Part shown: positions 5,484 through 5,737 of the stretch, piece by piece
How the letters are laid out: every line of letters begins with the position of its first letter
Position numbering within the stretch: the first letter of the stretch is position 1
From: Candidatus Bathyarchaeota archaeon UBA185
GTDB taxonomy: Archaea > Thermoproteota > Bathyarchaeia > 40CM-2-53-6
Assembly (NCBI GenBank): GCA_002495485.1
Contig: DAFH01000053.1
Coordinates: forward strand, 330 to 6,066
DNA: 5,737 nucleotides
Direction: 5' to 3'
Notes under the pieces: model-generated
Databases searched by the model: none
What the model saw: only the letters and a program-made list of their open reading frames with translations
Told to the model about the DNA's origin: nothing
Program-made: the position numbers and the translations under genes

Positions 5484-5737
5484 TTGGGACTTAGCCGGGA
5501 GTTGTCGTATTTCGACCTGATGAATATAGTCATAGGCGCGATAGTCGGCAGCGACATCTACATCGTTCCAGGAATCACCGCGGGACTGGTCGGCCCTTTT
5601 GCCATCGTGGTTTGGATTCTCGCCGGAGCAGTCTCCATGGTTCTTGTAATGGTTTTCGCATACTGCAGTTACTATGTCCCGAACGTAGGAGGGTCGTATG
5701 CCTACGCGTCAAAAGCATTCAGCAAGTTCTACGGATT
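5484..5737 (+). CDS. APC-family amino-acid permease, N-terminal part (cut by right edge)
   Basis: The visible 84 residues are the beginning of an amino acid-polyamine-organocation (LeuT-fold) transporter, an integral membrane protein that normally moves amino acids or amines with a proton or sodium ion. The pattern is the family's: a charged LSREL entry, TM1 (about 11-30) containing GAIVGSDIYIVPG, a short loop GLVGP, TM2 (about 37-63) and the VPNVGGSYAYASKAF segment that follows it. The start is inferred as TTG 5484: an in-frame TAA at 5451 limits the upstream side, the family similarity needs LSREL, and a TATA-like box lies 29 bp upstream. TTG 5502 or ATG 5520 are possible but would remove conserved residues. 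In TM1 the usual GSGI is GSDI. About 350 or more residues should continue beyond the window. Substrate unknown; it is divergent from the GNAT gene across 102 bp. Confidence 0.88.
   Translation, partial: MGLSRELSYFDLMNIVIGAIVGSDIYIVPGITAGLVGPFAIVVWILAGAVSMVLVMVFAYCSYYVPNVGGSYAYASKAFSKFYG

Noticed and set aside
5114..5557. 147-residue minus-strand frame overlapping the GNAT gene
   Set aside because: It is an out-of-frame shadow with a Ser/Arg-rich translation and no domain.

Overview
This 5.7 kb window is archaeal chromosome. The evidence is an archaeal/eukaryotic-type ribosomal protein eL18, an archaeal-type aspartyl-tRNA synthetase ending in the family's FPRDR..TP tail, and TATA-like boxes centred about 27-29 bp upstream of start codons, the spacing expected for leaderless archaeal transcripts. 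By eye the G+C is slightly above half. The flavour of AspRS and of the permease suggests a TACK archaeon, perhaps Thaumarchaeota-like. That is an impression, not a demonstrated placement.

Layout. Positions 1-165 hold an open frame entering from the left edge that ends in TAG; I do not recognise it. Positions 166-336 hold no convincing gene. Positions 337-1665 (+) encode a full-length AspRS (aspS) whose frame is broken once, by an in-frame TAG at 793-795. The rest of the protein is intact and ends at the family's normal C-terminus. Convergent to it on the minus strand, read from right to left, are a GNAT acetyltransferase (5381-4866), pyruvate phosphate dikinase ppdK (4791-2137) and eL18 (2071-1709). 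At 5484 a plus-strand APC-type amino-acid permease starts divergently from the GNAT gene and runs off the right edge.

The genes cover translation (AspRS, eL18), central carbon metabolism (PPDK, interconverting pyruvate and PEP), small-molecule acetylation and amino-acid uptake. ppdK and the two divergent genes at the right look leaderless. eL18 instead has a strong Shine-Dalgarno sequence and lies 65 nt after ppdK, which fits translation from a ppdK-eL18 transcript. No mobile elements, CRISPR arrays, tRNAs or rRNAs are visible.

The item most worth a second look is the single TAG inside aspS. It may be a sequencing error, a recent nonsense mutation, or UAG read as an amino acid (for example pyrrolysine). 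The window alone does not decide, although TAG also ends aspS exactly at the expected C-terminus, which argues against wholesale UAG reassignment.
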